Source: Fallopia convolvulus (lineage: Eukaryota > Streptophyta > Magnoliopsida > Caryophyllales > Polygonaceae). Taken from it: a stretch of 64,000 nt of DNA. The translations under genes and the position numbers were made by a program. The notes under the pieces are model-generated. The model was not told where the DNA came from. It did no database searches and worked only from the letters and a program-made list of their open reading frames with translations. Location of the stretch: assembly GCA_964016875.1 (NCBI GenBank), contig OZ024728.1:9474272-9538271 (forward strand). Direction: 5' to 3'. Below are positions 53,560-62,360 of the stretch, in pieces (position 1 is the stretch's first letter; each line of letters begins with the position of its first letter).

Positions 53560-55959
53560 TCAATAAGGGTCATTACCGACCCATGGAGGATCGATAGGCT
53601 CCTCAGTACTACAATTAGCCACTTCGTTCACGACCGGATTGAATTGAAATTCGACCTTCTCTTCTCCAATATCAAACGAGAGAAGTCCCTTCCTGACATC
53701 TATACGTGCTCCTGCAGTGGCTAAGAATGGTCGTCCTAGAATGATTGGCACCGCAGGGTCTTCAGGCATATCTAGCACAATGAAGTCGTTGGGAACAAAA
53801 TATTTTCCAACTTGGATAGGAACGTCGTCAACGACTCCAGTTGCTTTTACACAAGAGCCATTTGCCATATAGAGATTCATATCAACGGGCTCCAGAGGTC
53901 CCATGTTGGTTTTGGACCATATAGAGAGAGGAAGAAGACTAGCACTTGCACCAAGATCACATAAAGCTTTGAAGCGATGGGCACCTATGCCAATAGTAAT
54001 TGCAAATTTACCCGGATCACCGAGTTTCTCCGGGAGCTCTAGAGATCGGACTTCATTAGTTAGTTCGGACATCGACCTCTTCTTTGACAAGATTTCTTTG
54101 AGAAATTTGGTGTAAGCGGGCATCTCATTTAAAGCTTCAGCAAAAGGAATAGTGATGTTAAGCCCTTGAAGAACCTGCACAAAACGCTTGAATTTGCCCT
54201 CCGTGGAGTCCTTAGCCTTCTTGGTTGGAAAAGGAAGCACCTTTGTTGTTGAGGTAGAAGGAACGGAAGGAAGAATTCCGGAGAGAGGGTCGGCCACGAC
54301 CCTTAGTTGGTCGGTTACGACCTTGTCTGTAGTAGGGAGGGGGTCGGCCACGACCCTTAGATGGTCGGTTACGACCTCCTCTGAGCTAGACCGGTCCTCA
54401 TCGTCCGCCGCTTTCTTGCCTGTTTCTCGATCCGGCAACTTCTTTCCGCATCTCAGATGCACTGCAGCAATTTGACCCCTCGGATTCTCATCAGAATGGC
54501 CCCGTAATCGCCCTTGAGGTCGTGGAATTTGGGCTGCTAAATCACCGAGTTGAGAATTCACATTTTTCCTCCAAGCTTCAAAGTCTCCTAGTTGATTTTG
54601 CACCCCTTTAAGATCGGTTCGGATGCCATTCATTCCTTCAAGGAGTCCTTGAGCCCAGGTTGGTGGCTCTTGGAAACCGGGAGGTCTATAGGGAGGGGCT
54701 CTTTGCTCTTGTGGTGGTGCTTGAAAACCTTGACCGTAGCTATTGTTGTTCCATTGAGAAAAATTGTTGTTGTTCCTCGCCGGATAAGCATTGTTTTGGC
54801 CACGATAGGCCCCTCTCATATAATTTGCCTCCGCATAAGCCTCGGCGGCTCGGACTTGTTCCACGTTTGTGCAAGAAGAAGTAGGATGAGCATGGGAACC
54901 ACATTCTTGACAAGGTTGAGCGGTGGATTTGTAGTGGCCCACTTGCTTCTTAAGCCGGTTTATCTCATCTTGCATAAATTGAAACCTCACATCCGGATCA
55001 ATTGGCTCAGCATTGGGATCATAGAGTCTCTTCTGTGGAACCTTGACGGCTTGTTGGGTGCCATACATTGCATCATAATTGGTGAGTTTATCCAACAAGG
55101 CCCACGCTTGATCGGGATCCATCTCAATGAACCCGCAGTAGGTGTGGAGGTTGATCCGATCTTTTGTAGCAGCATTAATTCCCTGGAAGAATATTTCTTG
55201 AAGTACATAAGGAGGCTGTCCATGAGTTGGACATTGCCGAAGAAGTTCTTTAAACCGCTCCCAAGTTTCCACAAAAGTCTCATTGGGAAGTTGATGATAA
55301 GAAGTGATGCGCTTCCTTAACTCTGTAGTCTTAGCCGGCGGAAAGAACTTTGTCAGAAATTGATCATGCAGAGTCTTCCATGTAGTAATAGATCTAGAGG
55401 GTAAACTTTCAAGCCAAGTAAGAGCTTTTCCGGCCAAAGACCATTTGAATGCTTTCAAAAGCACATATTCAAGCGATACATCATCAGCGGCAATAGTGTC
55501 ACAGAGGTCAGTGAAGTTCTTGATGTGCTCCATAGGGCACTCGGTGGGCTTGCCTTCAAATTGAGACCTCTTAATAAGAGTGATGAAGTGTGACTTTATC
55601 TCAAAAGCGTGCTCGATAGCAGGGAGCACAATAGCAGATTCGGGAACCTTGAATTCAGGATGCATGTACTGCTTTGCATTACGCGGAATAGCATCAAGTT
55701 GTTCCTGAAGACGGGCAGCAGCCTCTCTTTCCCTCTGTGCAGCATCTCTCTCTCTTTGTGCAGCAACAGTTTGAGCATCACGCTCTCTTTGAATGCCTTC
55801 CATCTGAAGGCGAAGATCAGCCATCTGGCGAGCAAGTTCCTCAGCGTTGGCCATTGCTCTTCGTTCTCTTAGCCTGCGATGAAGGGTTCTCTCAAGTTCG
55901 GGATCAAAAAGAAAATTATCGACTCCCCTTCGTGAACTAGAGGGCATACACCTGCACAC
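53560..55959 (-). CDS. Athila-type Gag-protease (799 codons, open)
   Basis: The frame runs uninterrupted from 55959 to 53560. It starts MCRCMPSSSRRGVDNFLFDP and has a coiled-coil-like RERDAAQREREAAARLQEQL near residue 70. The Gag core follows, with FITLIKRSQFEGKPTECPME and TWKTLHDQFLTKFFPPAKTT, then YHQLPNETFVETWERFKELL. A Cys/His segment with CQECGSHAHPTSSC is near residue 350. A spacer holds a 7-residue repeat (VVTDHLRVVADPL) encoded by the dyad pairs at 54288-54376. A retropepsin region reads ALCDLGASASLLPLSIW with the DLGAS active site, and VPIILGRPFLATAGARIDV. It would form particles and process itself, but cannot copy or integrate. Confidence 0.93.
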   Translation of the reverse strand: MCRCMPSSSRRGVDNFLFDPELERTLHRRLRERRAMANAEELARQMADLRLQMEGIQRERDAQTVAAQRERDAAQREREAAARLQEQLDAIPRNAKQYMHPEFKVPESAIVLPAIEHAFEIKSHFITLIKRSQFEGKPTECPMEHIKNFTDLCDTIAADDVSLEYVLLKAFKWSLAGKALTWLESLPSRSITTWKTLHDQFLTKFFPPAKTTELRKRITSYHQLPNETFVETWERFKELLRQCPTHGQPPYVLQEIFFQGINAATKDRINLHTYCGFIEMDPDQAWALLDKLTNYDAMYGTQQAVKVPQKRLYDPNAEPIDPDVRFQFMQDEINRLKKQVGHYKSTAQPCQECGSHAHPTSSCTNVEQVRAAEAYAEANYMRGAYRGQNNAYPARNNNNFSQWNNNSYGQGFQAPPQEQRAPPYRPPGFQEPPTWAQGLLEGMNGIRTDLKGVQNQLGDFEAWRKNVNSQLGDLAAQIPRPQGRLRGHSDENPRGQIAAVHLRCGKKLPDRETGKKAADDEDRSSSEEVVTDHLRVVADPLPTTDKVVTDQLRVVADPLSGILPSVPSTSTTKVLPFPTKKAKDSTEGKFKRFVQVLQGLNITIPFAEALNEMPAYTKFLKEILSKKRSMSELTNEVRSLELPEKLGDPGKFAITIGIGAHRFKALCDLGASASLLPLSIWSKTNMGPLEPVDMNLYMANGSCVKATGVVDDVPIQVGKYFVPNDFIVLDMPEDPAVPIILGRPFLATAGARIDVRKGLLSFDIGEEKVEFQFNPVVNEVANCSTEEPIDPPWVGNDPY
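54288..54376 (+). repeat. two dyad pairs inside the gag-protease reading frame
   Basis: GGTCGGCCACGACC and GGTCGGTTACGACC start 21 bp apart at 54288/54309 and again at 54342/54363. The second dyad is the exact reverse complement of the LTR copy GGTCGTAACCGACC. Confidence 0.93.
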
Positions 55960-56047
55960 ACAATCACGAGAAAACGAATTAGTAAAGACAAAAGGGTATG
56001 GGCTATTCCCAAACCCGAAAAATAACTAGACAAGAAACTAAACTAAC

Positions 56048-56068
56048 TCCCCGGCAACGGCGCCAATT
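56048..56068 (-). promoter_or_regulatory. primer-binding site, Athila type
   Basis: On the minus strand the 5' LTR is followed by AATTGGCGCCGTTGCCGGGG, the site typical of Athila elements. Confidence 0.85.
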
Positions 56069-56221
56069 TGTTGAAAGGGTTTCCCGACAACAAATAAATT
56101 TGTAGTCAAGACCTCGCTGAGTACAGGGAGGTCAGGTTCGTCCACGGGAATTAGAAGGATCTATGTCTACCTATTAGTCCTAATAAAAGAAAACAAAACA
56201 AAGCAAAACACTCAAACAAAC

Positions 56222-56333
56222 GCTCGGCACCGACCCAAAACAGGTCGTAACCGACCAACACTTCGACACAATCGCAGGAGAAAACAAGAGACACAGGCGC
56301 TCGGCACCGACCTGACAGGGGTCGTAACCGACC
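56222..56333 (+). repeat. two dyad pairs in the 5' LTR
   Basis: Start points 56222, 56243, 56299 and 56320 mirror those in the other LTR (offset 6646). Confidence 0.9.
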
Positions 56334-57111
56334 TATCCGGGTATGAAAAAATTCCGAGAAACCAAATTAAAGAAAATATAGGGCAAAGGATTCACCACAA
56401 CAAGTTTATGCATGCAAACATGAATCAAAACCAACCATAAATAATCCCATGTATGACTCTCGTCATGATAAATCAAGTAAAAATCTTAACTTTCATAAAG
56501 ATCCAAACTTGCAACCCTACTTGTTTCCTAAAGGTTTAACTTTCGTTTCAACCAAATATAATCCAAATTCACAACTAAATCTTTCGATTCACCCATAAAC
56601 ATGAACATGCTTTGACTTTCATCAAGGAATTGATAGCAAACAAGAGGATAATAGATAGAGATTAAAAGAGATGGTTCATTCAAATATTCATGCCTTAATC
56701 ATGCATAACTCGTCGGGTTTCACCCCAACCCTAGAAAGTAGACTACTCACGATCCATAAAACAATCAACAATCACAAACGAAAGAGAAGACATGATTCAA
56801 ATTCAAACAAACTTCGATTAAAATAAAACTTACAAACTTAAGCAAACCTCCAAGTCTCTCTAATTGTCCAAGAGCTTGGAATCAAAGAAAACTAGAAAAC
56901 CAAACTTGCCACTTGTTCCGTCTCCACAATAAACCCTAAGAACGATTTTTTCCCCATCAGCCTCCTTTGAAATAAAACCCTAAAGATCCTTATATAGTGG
57001 TAGAAAATAGATCTATATGGAAACTAAAATCTATCTTAAAAAGGCCCATAAATAAAACAATTACTAAACCAAACTTAAGGCGCAAGCAATAATTCGGCAA
57101 CACACGGAGTG

Positions 57112-57146
57112 GGTCGTCACCGACCATGGCTGGGTCGTCACCGACC
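57112..57146 (+). repeat. third dyad pair in the 5' LTR
   Basis: Two GGTCGTCACCGACC copies start at 57112 and 57133. Confidence 0.9.
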
Positions 57147-57564
57147 CTCTGGCTACACTTGATTTCTTCATTTCTTCGCTCAAACTTGCTCCAAAGCTCG
57201 GTTCTTCTTCAATGTTTCTTCTTAAATCGCTCTTGGCCTTCTAAGACTTCCTTTAGCTCCTTCATAAGCACCTTGATCTTGAAATCTTCAACTCGGAATC
57301 CTCTATTGCACCGACTCTTACTCTTCTATCAACATCACCACAAGACCGCTTGAACACCACCTCCTAGAAAGCTTTAAAAACCGAAATATCTCCTCCTCAA
57401 CGCTTCAAAGACCTACAAAACATCAAACATACTTATGTAGACTCCATATCTTAAGATAATATGAAAATCCACAAGAACGACTCAAAACAACACAATAAAC
57501 TTAGAAAAGACTCAATCCTAACTAGAAAACTACCCATGAAAACTAACTAGAAAGTGCGACATCA

Positions 57565-57716
57565 ATGACGCATCAACGATAACTCATACATCCTCGACCT
57601 CCTGGATAAGTACGCCGTCCACGCTTCCTTTAATGTCTCGGATCTCTCTCCTTATGTGGATCCCGAGTATCACGACAAGGAAACATGGACGTTTTCCAAC
57701 CAAGGGGGGAGGGTGA
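57565..57716 (+). pseudogene. C-terminus of the CRM-like polyprotein, after the insertion
   Basis: Starting with the duplicated ATGAC, the frame gives INDNSYILDLLDKYAVHASF and NVSDLSPYVDPEYHDKETWT, as expected after GDGPFKV at 49417. It ends with VM and a TGA at the LTR start. In the next register the text continues into the LTR with ASQEEESMSVRSDVPITRAT. A one-base change in the G-run near 57705 would account for the register change, so the polyprotein may once have ended inside the LTR. Confidence 0.8.
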
Positions 57717-58552
57717 TGTGACCCCGATCCAGACGGCTAGCCAGGAGGAGGAATCCATGTCCGTGCGCTCCGATGTACCCATCACTCGAGCCACGACGTC
57801 CATCGTCGCGCGCACACTCACCAGCCACGGTGTGCCAACAACCGAGCCAACCTTCCCGAGCCTTTGCGTCGTCGGCACCACACCACCCTTCGGTACCGAT
57901 GACTCACCCTTCGGTACCGATGTCTCACCCTTTGGTACCGAGGACCTCGTCTCGGGACCCCCTTCTATGTCCGTGCCGGGCCAACCAGACGTTGCAACAT
58001 GAGGATCTTGCAATGTGCCTCGGGTCGTGTCGCGCCGCTCACCGCGTGTCGTGATACCCCTTGCGCGCGAGCTGTCGCTGTCGCGCCGCGCCAGTACATG
58101 TCACGGCCTTGTCGCAACACACGCGACATGGCCACCGTGACTACTATATTTTATTGCTTTATTTAGTACTATTTCGCTTCTAAAACTTTCTTAATAAGGT
58201 ACTGCTATGTTTGTCATTTAGTTTTGGGCTTGGGCTTGATGTTGGGCTGCTTGCACGCACCTCCCTAGTCATCCCCACACACCCTAGGGTTTCATTTAAC
58301 GTTTCTAGGAGCTCCTCTATATAAAGGAGCATCCTCTCTTGTATTTCGCACGCTTGATTGAATGATAATGAAACTCTGTCGAGATTACTCCAGATTTGTC
58401 TCTTTAAGGCGTCAACCTTTCTTAATCTCCCTCATACTCTTCTCGTCTAGTTCATCCTTGACGCCCTTCTCATCCTTTCAATTCTCTTCTCACCTCAAAA
58501 TCTAGGCTTTGCCTCACTTATCGGTTCGATTGGAGTACGAGACCCACTACGA
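57717..58552 (+). repeat. 3' LTR of CRM-like element
   Basis: 836 bp, matching 42239-43080 with scattered differences. It has a TATA-like CTATATAAAGGAGC near 58318. Confidence 0.85.
57886..57948 (+). repeat. 21-bp palindromic repeat, three units (3' LTR)
   Basis: Units starting at 57886, 57907 and 57928 (CCCTTCGGTACCGATGACTC and variants) have a TCGGTACCGA core. The 5' LTR has only two. Translation would give PFGTDDS repeats. Confidence 0.88.
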
Positions 58553-58671
58553 ATCCAAGACAAAGATCCAACTCGTGAATCTGAGATCTGGTTCACATCA
58601 GGAACTCTTCTTGACTCTAAAGGATTCCTGTTCTTCTTCTCTAGTTCCCATCCTGTGGGAACTTTGGTTCA
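58553..58671. other. flank between CRM-like element and solo LTR
   Basis: No gene is seen. It shares GTTCCC/GGGAAC words with 41401-42238 and ends with GTTCA, the target duplication of the solo LTR (58667-58671). Confidence 0.4.
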
Positions 58672-60021
58672 TGTTGAGAGGGTTTCTTGACAACAAATAA
58701 ATTTATAATCAAGACCCCGCTGAGTACAGGGGAGTCAGGTTCGTCCACGGGAGAAAGTCAGTATCAAGTTTTGTTCTTACCTAGGGTGCAAGTAAGAGAG
58801 AATGTTCATGTTTTTATCAATAAAGAGAGAAAAATCTAAGGTTTAGGTGTCCCCACAATAATAATCATGCATACAAACGTTTAATGAAACATAAAGATCA
58901 TGCCTTTATCACTTAAAGTCGTCAACTTTCGTCAACTAAGTAAGTAAATCAATCAACTCTCGTCCTATCAATAAACTTAATATCTATCTCTTCTACTTCA
59001 ACTAGGATTGATCCACTTTCGTTTCAAAACCTTAAGTTGACTATTCTGATTCAAAGTTTCCACTTTCGCTTCAACAATGAATGAGAAATTCCCTTTCAAC
59101 TTTCGTTTCAAGGATTAAGAACAAGAGAATAGAATCATGCAATAAAGACAATCAAATCATGATCAGAAACAAGCATGCACAACCATCGTTGGGTTTAACA
59201 CCAACCTTAGAAGGAGAGACTACTCACAAATCATAATTAAGAAGAACATCTAAATTAAAGAAAGGAAAACTTACAAAACCGAATTCAAAGAAAACTTGTC
59301 TTCCAAGTAATCCTCAAACACGCCTCTCTATCTACTCTATCTCGCCCCTCCTCTCTCTTCTCTCCTCCTCCCCCAAAAGATCCTCCAAAAACTAGAGCTA
59401 GACAACAGTATCTATAGAGAAAAACTTAATCTATCTAAAGCTATCTAAAAGGAAATAAATCTCTAAAAGATATATCCCTTAAAACTATCTAATAATAAGG
59501 ATAAAAGCACATTAATTGCACCGACTCGGATGTTCGCTAACGACCTTGGACCCTCGGTACCGACCCCGTCAGGGTCGGTAGAACTCTGTTGAATTCTTCA
59601 CTTCTTCACTTTCCTGCAAGCCTCGTTACCGACCTAGCTAACCTTGGTAACGACCCTTCTGGCGTGTGAACTGGCTCGATATCGTACATCTTGCTTCGAT
59701 AAAGGGATCGTTAACCTTCTTTTCGCCTTGATTCTTCATCCTAAGCTCAATAACGGTCTTTATACTTCATTTCATGACCTGTACTTGACCTTTATATCTT
59801 CACTTGTGTGCTCTTTCACCAGGTTTTGCTCCTCTCTTCAAATATGCTCAAAAACAGCTTCTAAAACCCTACAAAACACTACCAAAGCTTATGTAGACTC
59901 CATATCTTAAGGAAATATGAAAACCTACACAAGCGACTCAAAAACAAAACACAAAACATAAAGAAAAGACTCAAACACATAAAAACACACCCTAAAAACA
60001 TGACTAAAAAGGCGGATATCA
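58672..60021. mobile_element. solo LTR of an Athila-like element
   Basis: 1350 bp starting TGTTGAGAGGGTTTCTTGAC and ending AAGGCGGATATCA, with GTTCA at 58667-58671 and 60022-60026. It is a diverged relative of the 1496-bp LTRs (same start, and words such as AAGACCCCGCTGAGTACAGG). A single LTR with a perfect target duplication is what recombination between the two LTRs of a full element leaves. Confidence 0.92.
59522..59655 (+). repeat. degenerate dyad pairs in the solo LTR
   Basis: CCTCGGTACCGACC (59552) and GGTCGGTA (59573), and CCTCGTTACCGACC (59621) and CCTTGGTAACGACC (59642), are each 21 bp apart. A further pair of CGAC half-sites (59522 and 59541) is 19 bp apart. Confidence 0.7.
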
Positions 60022-60221
60022 GTTCACTGAGTTCCCATCTCGTGGGAACTCTTGTTCACTTCTAAGGTTGGTCGCATTCTTCTCGTCGTTGCATTAGTTC
60101 CCCTACTTTAGGAACTTGTTACACTGAAATACTTGGCAATAGGCATTAGTTCCCATGGTTTTTGTCATTATCAAAAATGAGGGCGTTGTTCCAGTGTTGA
60201 TGAACGTGAGTTCCTAACACC

Positions 60222-60600
60222 GGCTCAACAAGAAGGTCCTTATCACATCCCAAGGTGAATATGAGTATGAGGAGGACGAGGTCATTAAGCAAGAAGAGGA
60301 GGTCACCGATGACCAAGGAGGGGAAGAGATCCATGTTATGGTAAAGGAGGGAGAGTGAGTCGTGGTGCAACGAAATCTCTTCACGAGGGAGCATACTACT
60401 ACCCCTAACCAAAGGGACACCATCTTTCACATGCGGTGCAAAATTAAGGACAAGGTATGTAGTGCAATTATTTATGGTGGTTCTTGTTGTGATATTGTGA
60501 GTGATGGGGTAGTTAGTCATTTTTCCATTCATACTTCTCCTCGTCCTATACCTTACCCTCTTTGTTGGTTAAACTCTAACTCCCTGATCCAAGTGAGGTA
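60222..60600 (+). pseudogene. old gypsy element: end of gag and protease remnant
   Basis: The text begins with KVLITSQGEYEYEEDEVIKQ, a phrase also seen at 41340, then an acidic run and VVQRNLFTREHTTTPNQRDT. The protease-like part reads FHMRCKIKDKVCSAIIYGGS, where an Asp would be expected before GGS, so the active site is lost. It ends PLCWLNSNSLIQVR with a stop at 60601. A further degraded piece continues to about 60800. Protease would cut the polyprotein. Confidence 0.7.
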
Positions 60601-61246
60601 AAGGGCTATGATTTCTTTTGTTATAGGTCCCTACATGGATGAAGTGGAGTATGTTGTGGCCCCAATTTCCATATTCTATCTACTTCTAGGATGACCATAG
60701 CAATTTGATAGTAGAGCAATCCATGACAGAGTGTCAAACGCGGACCATTTTCACATGGAAGGTAAGAAGGTCACTTTGCATCCCATGACACCTCATGAGA
60801 TCATGCTTGATCACGCGGCTAAGAAACAAAGAAACATGAAGAGAAGAAGGATAAGAAGTTGACCATTGGTGGAAACGTTAAAAAGCAAATGCTTTTGGCC
60901 TAGCCAAAAGCATTTGCCTTTTATTTGTTCATCATAATATTTTACTTTCTTCCCAGGAGTTGGATGACCTACTACCTTCTATTTCTCATCTCTTGCGGGA
61001 TTATGAAGACCTTTTTGAAGACAAGGTGCCTAGTGGCTTACCACTAGTCCGGGGATAGAGCATTAGATTGATTTATTCTCGAAGCCACCTTACCAAACCG
61101 TCCAGCCTATAGGGCCAATCCCGATCAAGGAGACAAAAGAGCTTCAACAACAAGTATAGGAGCTCCTAAAAAAGGGCTATGTATGTGAGAGTCTTAACCC
61201 ATGCTGAGCAATCAACAACATTACCATCAAGTACCGTCATCCGATT
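60601..61246 (+). pseudogene. old gypsy element: degraded spacer and RT start
   Basis: In scattered frames one can read MISFVIGPYMDEVEYVVAPI and HFHMEGKKVTLHPMTPHEIM, then near 61020 KVPSGLPLVRG- and QPIGPIPIKE-like text typical of the segment before RT. Many stops are present and no open frame of length remains. Confidence 0.55.
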
Positions 61247-61620
61247 TTGAAACTTGATCATATGCTCAATGAGTTGCATGGAGCAAGTATTTTCTCCAAA
61301 ATAGACTTAAAGAGTGAATATGATCAAATTCGGATGAAGGAGGGATATGAGTGCAAAACCGCGTTCAAGACTAAGTATGGACTCTACGAGTGCTTAGTCA
61401 TGCCCTTCAGCTTGACCAATGCTCCTAGCATCTTTATGAGGTTGATCAACCATGTTCTCTGCATGTTTCATGGCAAGTTTTTGGTTGTATACCTTGTTTA
61501 CATTTTACTTTATAACCACAACTTGTAGAGCATGAGGAGCACCTTAGGCATGTCCTTGATGTGCTTAGGCATGAACACCTTTTTGCCAACTTCAAAAATG
61601 ACACTTTTGTTCAGATCATG
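61247..61620 (+). pseudogene. old gypsy element: reverse transcriptase remnant
   Basis: The frame 61247-61528 reads LDHMLNELHGASIFSKIDLK, then YDQIRMKEGYECKTAFKTKY and LVMPFSLTNAPSIFMRLINH. The catalytic YFDD-type motif has become YLVY (VVYLVYILLY), so both catalytic Asp residues are lost. It is clearly related to the CRM-like RT at 47.1-47.7 kb but much older. Confidence 0.85.
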
Positions 61621-62360
61621 TGGTGTTTCTTAATATTGTAGTTATCAAAGATGGCTTGAAGGTGGATGAAGACAAGGTGAAGGCAATCCGAGATTGGCGG
61701 ACGCCTACTACCATGACCCAAGTTAGGAGCTTCCTTGGGGTTAGCGGGGTTCTACCGTAGATTTGTGAGGAAGTTTAGAACATTGGTTGCACCCCTCACC
61801 GGCTTACTAAGAAGAACATGGTGTTTCGATGGGGAGAAGATCAAGAAGATGCCTTCAACATTCTTAAGGCGAAACTCACACATGCACTGCTCCTTGCCTA
61901 CCCAATTTTAACCACATATTTGAGATCGAATGCGATGCATATTGAATTGGTTTGGGAGGCATGCTCATGCAGGAAGGAAAACCAATAGCCTACTTTAATG
62001 AGAAGTTAGGAGGAGCCGAGCTCAACTACCCAACCTACGACAAGGAGTTTCTTGCCCTTGTGCGCGTCTTGGACGTGTAGCAACTTTATCTTTTTAAAGG
62101 GGCAAAGCAAGTTCAACAAAGATAACTTCATGGCCGAGTTCACTAATTCGTTACCTTATGTCATCAAGTATAAGAAGGGCAAGGATAACGTCATGGTCGA
62201 CACCTTGTCAAGTAGGTATGCACTTCTTTCGCTTTTGGATGCTAGATTACTTGGTTTTTCTTTTATGAAGGGATTGTATGATCAAGATCCTAATTTTCAT
62301 GATATTTTTCATGCCTACTTGGATAGGAGAAGTAAAGACCAATTCTATTTGCATGATTGA
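61621..62360 (+). pseudogene. old gypsy element: RNase H remnant
   Basis: Plus-strand pieces give DGLKVDEDKVKAIRDWRTPT, RKFRTLVAPL-like text and AYFNEKLGGAELNYPTYDKE, then FTNSLPYVIKYKKGKDNVMV and DTLSSRYALLSLLDARLLGF. The order matches RNase H and its tail in gypsy elements. Frameshifts near 61740, 61930 and 62080 break it. Confidence 0.8.

Larger units (their letters stand above)
49423..57564 (-). mobile_element. non-autonomous Athila-like gypsy element (gag-protease only)
   Basis: LTRs are 1496 bp each (49423-50918 and 56069-57564) and differ at about eight positions. The duplication ATGAC is perfect. The minus-strand order is 5' LTR, primer-binding site TTGGCGCCGTTGCCGGGG of Athila type, a 799-codon gag-protease ORF, short 3' ORFs and a 3' LTR. 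RT, RNase H and integrase are missing from the 5.15 kb internal region. The element is thus a very recent, trans-mobilised insertion. It carries about 24 copies of a GGTCG-N4-CGACC dyad. Confidence 0.93.
56069..57564 (-). repeat. 5' LTR of the Athila-like element
   Basis: 1496 bp, nearly identical to 49423-50918, with the same three dyad pairs at 56222, 56299 and 57112. Confidence 0.95.
42239..58552 (+). mobile_element. Ty3/gypsy element of CRM-like type, split by an Athila-like insertion
   Basis: LTRs at 42239-43080 (842 bp) and 57717-58552 (836 bp) start TGTGACC and end GACCCACTACGA. A Met-tRNA-like primer-binding site follows the first LTR. On the plus strand come gag, protease, RT, RNase H and integrase. 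The integrase C-terminus is cut at 49417 and resumes at 57570 after the Athila-like insertion. No chromodomain is seen at the C-terminus; the ORF instead approaches the 3' LTR, as in CRM elements. The lineage call is tentative. Target duplications could not be matched. Many stops show it is old. Confidence 0.85.

Noticed and set aside
54592..55320. 242-residue plus-strand frame in the Athila-like element
   Set aside because: It is the complement of the well-supported gag-protease frame and has no recognisable domain.
41278..60290. Taking the ~50-bp repeat at 41.34 and 60.23 kb as a target-site duplication
   Set aside because: Gypsy integrases make about 5-bp duplications, and the two copies are coding sequence of the same element family with several differences.
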